Positions 63,403 through 64,000 of a stretch of 64,000 nucleotides of DNA are shown here, piece by piece. Under the pieces are notes generated by a model that was given only the letters and a program-made list of their open reading frames with translations, did no database searches and was not told the DNA's origin. Positions within the stretch are counted from its first letter, which is position 1, and the number at the start of each line of letters is the position of its first letter. This DNA is from Nissolia schottii (lineage: Eukaryota > Streptophyta > Magnoliopsida > Fabales > Fabaceae), in the NCBI GenBank assembly GCA_003254905.1, contig QANU01109454.1, positions 7,976 through 71,975 on the forward strand, written 5' to 3'. Position numbers and translations under genes: made by a program.

Positions 63403-64000
63403 CTTTGCAGCAAAACAAAAATGACCCCGAAATTCAGAAGCTTTCAGATCTTTGATTCACACAGGTTTGGATGACAGAGACACAATCCTTATGGGCCCAC
63501 CGAGAGGTTGTGCATCACTGTCATCAATATTAAAATGGCCATACCAGAATAGAATAAAATATAAATAAAAATGGGATCTTTGATTTGGAAAGATGAAAAG
63601 GAGAAAAAGGGGAGTGAGTGTAACAGAAAGAGGAAAAGAAAGACCCTTTCAAAAGTTGTGAACGTGAAATGTGAAACAACAATTGAAGGCAAGGCGCAGA
63701 GAAAAATTGGGCTTCCACTACACTTCTTTGTTTGCTTCTAAAAATGTTTTGATGTTTTCTTAGTACAATGGTCCTCCATCTCTCTTAACTTTGTCGCCAA
63801 TGCTGTCATTTTTCTGATTTTGCTGTCATATTATAGGGATGGAGTGATGCAGGACAAATCAATTTTTGGTTCTTATGTGTATGCACACTAAACTTTGTTT
63901 TGTAGACTAAAACTTGCAAAAAATGTTATATTTTAATAATTAAAGTAGTTTGCAAATAATGCATGCTTTTTTCTTTAACGAATTCTGCATTACTCAATTA
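63403..64000. other. 5' flank of the BAP31-like gene
   Basis: Contains the probable leader (to about 63720, with a purine-rich plus strand) and then AT-rich upstream DNA. No other gene start is seen before the window ends. Confidence 0.5.

Overview
The window is nuclear DNA of a flowering plant, a eudicot and most probably a legume. This rests on AT-rich intergenic DNA, GT-AG introns, plant-only gene families, and protein sequences that read like soybean-type orthologues from memory; no database search was run. There are no prokaryotic features. Two assembly gaps (N runs) lie at 43803-43844 and 58283-59048.

Nine protein-coding genes can be supported. In order they are: a class V small heat-shock protein (minus, 1407-2115); a MYND zinc-finger protein (minus, 3831-5726); a three-RRM RBP45-type RNA-binding protein (plus, 8469-12243, six exons); a small basic protein of unknown function (plus, 15588-15938); two STIG1-type cysteine-rich secreted proteins in tandem (plus, 26088-26492 and 28920-29348); a kinase-less wall-associated GUB_WAK membrane protein (minus, 29953-31143, three exons); a group IIb WRKY transcription factor (plus, 45605-47854, six exons); a saposin-containing aspartic proteinase (plus, 51689-55615, thirteen coding exons); and a BAP31-like ER membrane protein (minus, 61710-63402, two exons). 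For the spliced genes, the exons given join in frame and the lengths are multiples of three. A fragment of a possible tenth gene lies against the large gap at 59049.

Repeats fill much of the rest. From about 19.0 to 24.7 kb there is a pyrimidine-rich direct repeat, a GGT-rich minisatellite, and a roughly 3.2 kb degenerate tandem array. The array has a period near 177 bp, and each unit appears to be three related sub-units of about 59 bp. It is split by a 1066 bp element with an 8 bp target duplication. From 36756 to 42986 lies a decayed Ty1/copia retrotransposon whose left LTR is present three times in tandem, and whose gag start is interrupted by an 899 bp hAT-like element. The two inserted elements have related termini and both made 8 bp duplications.

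The genes are not an operon and have no evident joint pathway. The only local family cluster is the STIG1 pair. The most unusual material is in the repeats: the three-part satellite unit, the triplicated LTR, and the transposon end that supplies an in-frame ATG to gag. I see no evidence for a wholly new biological system.
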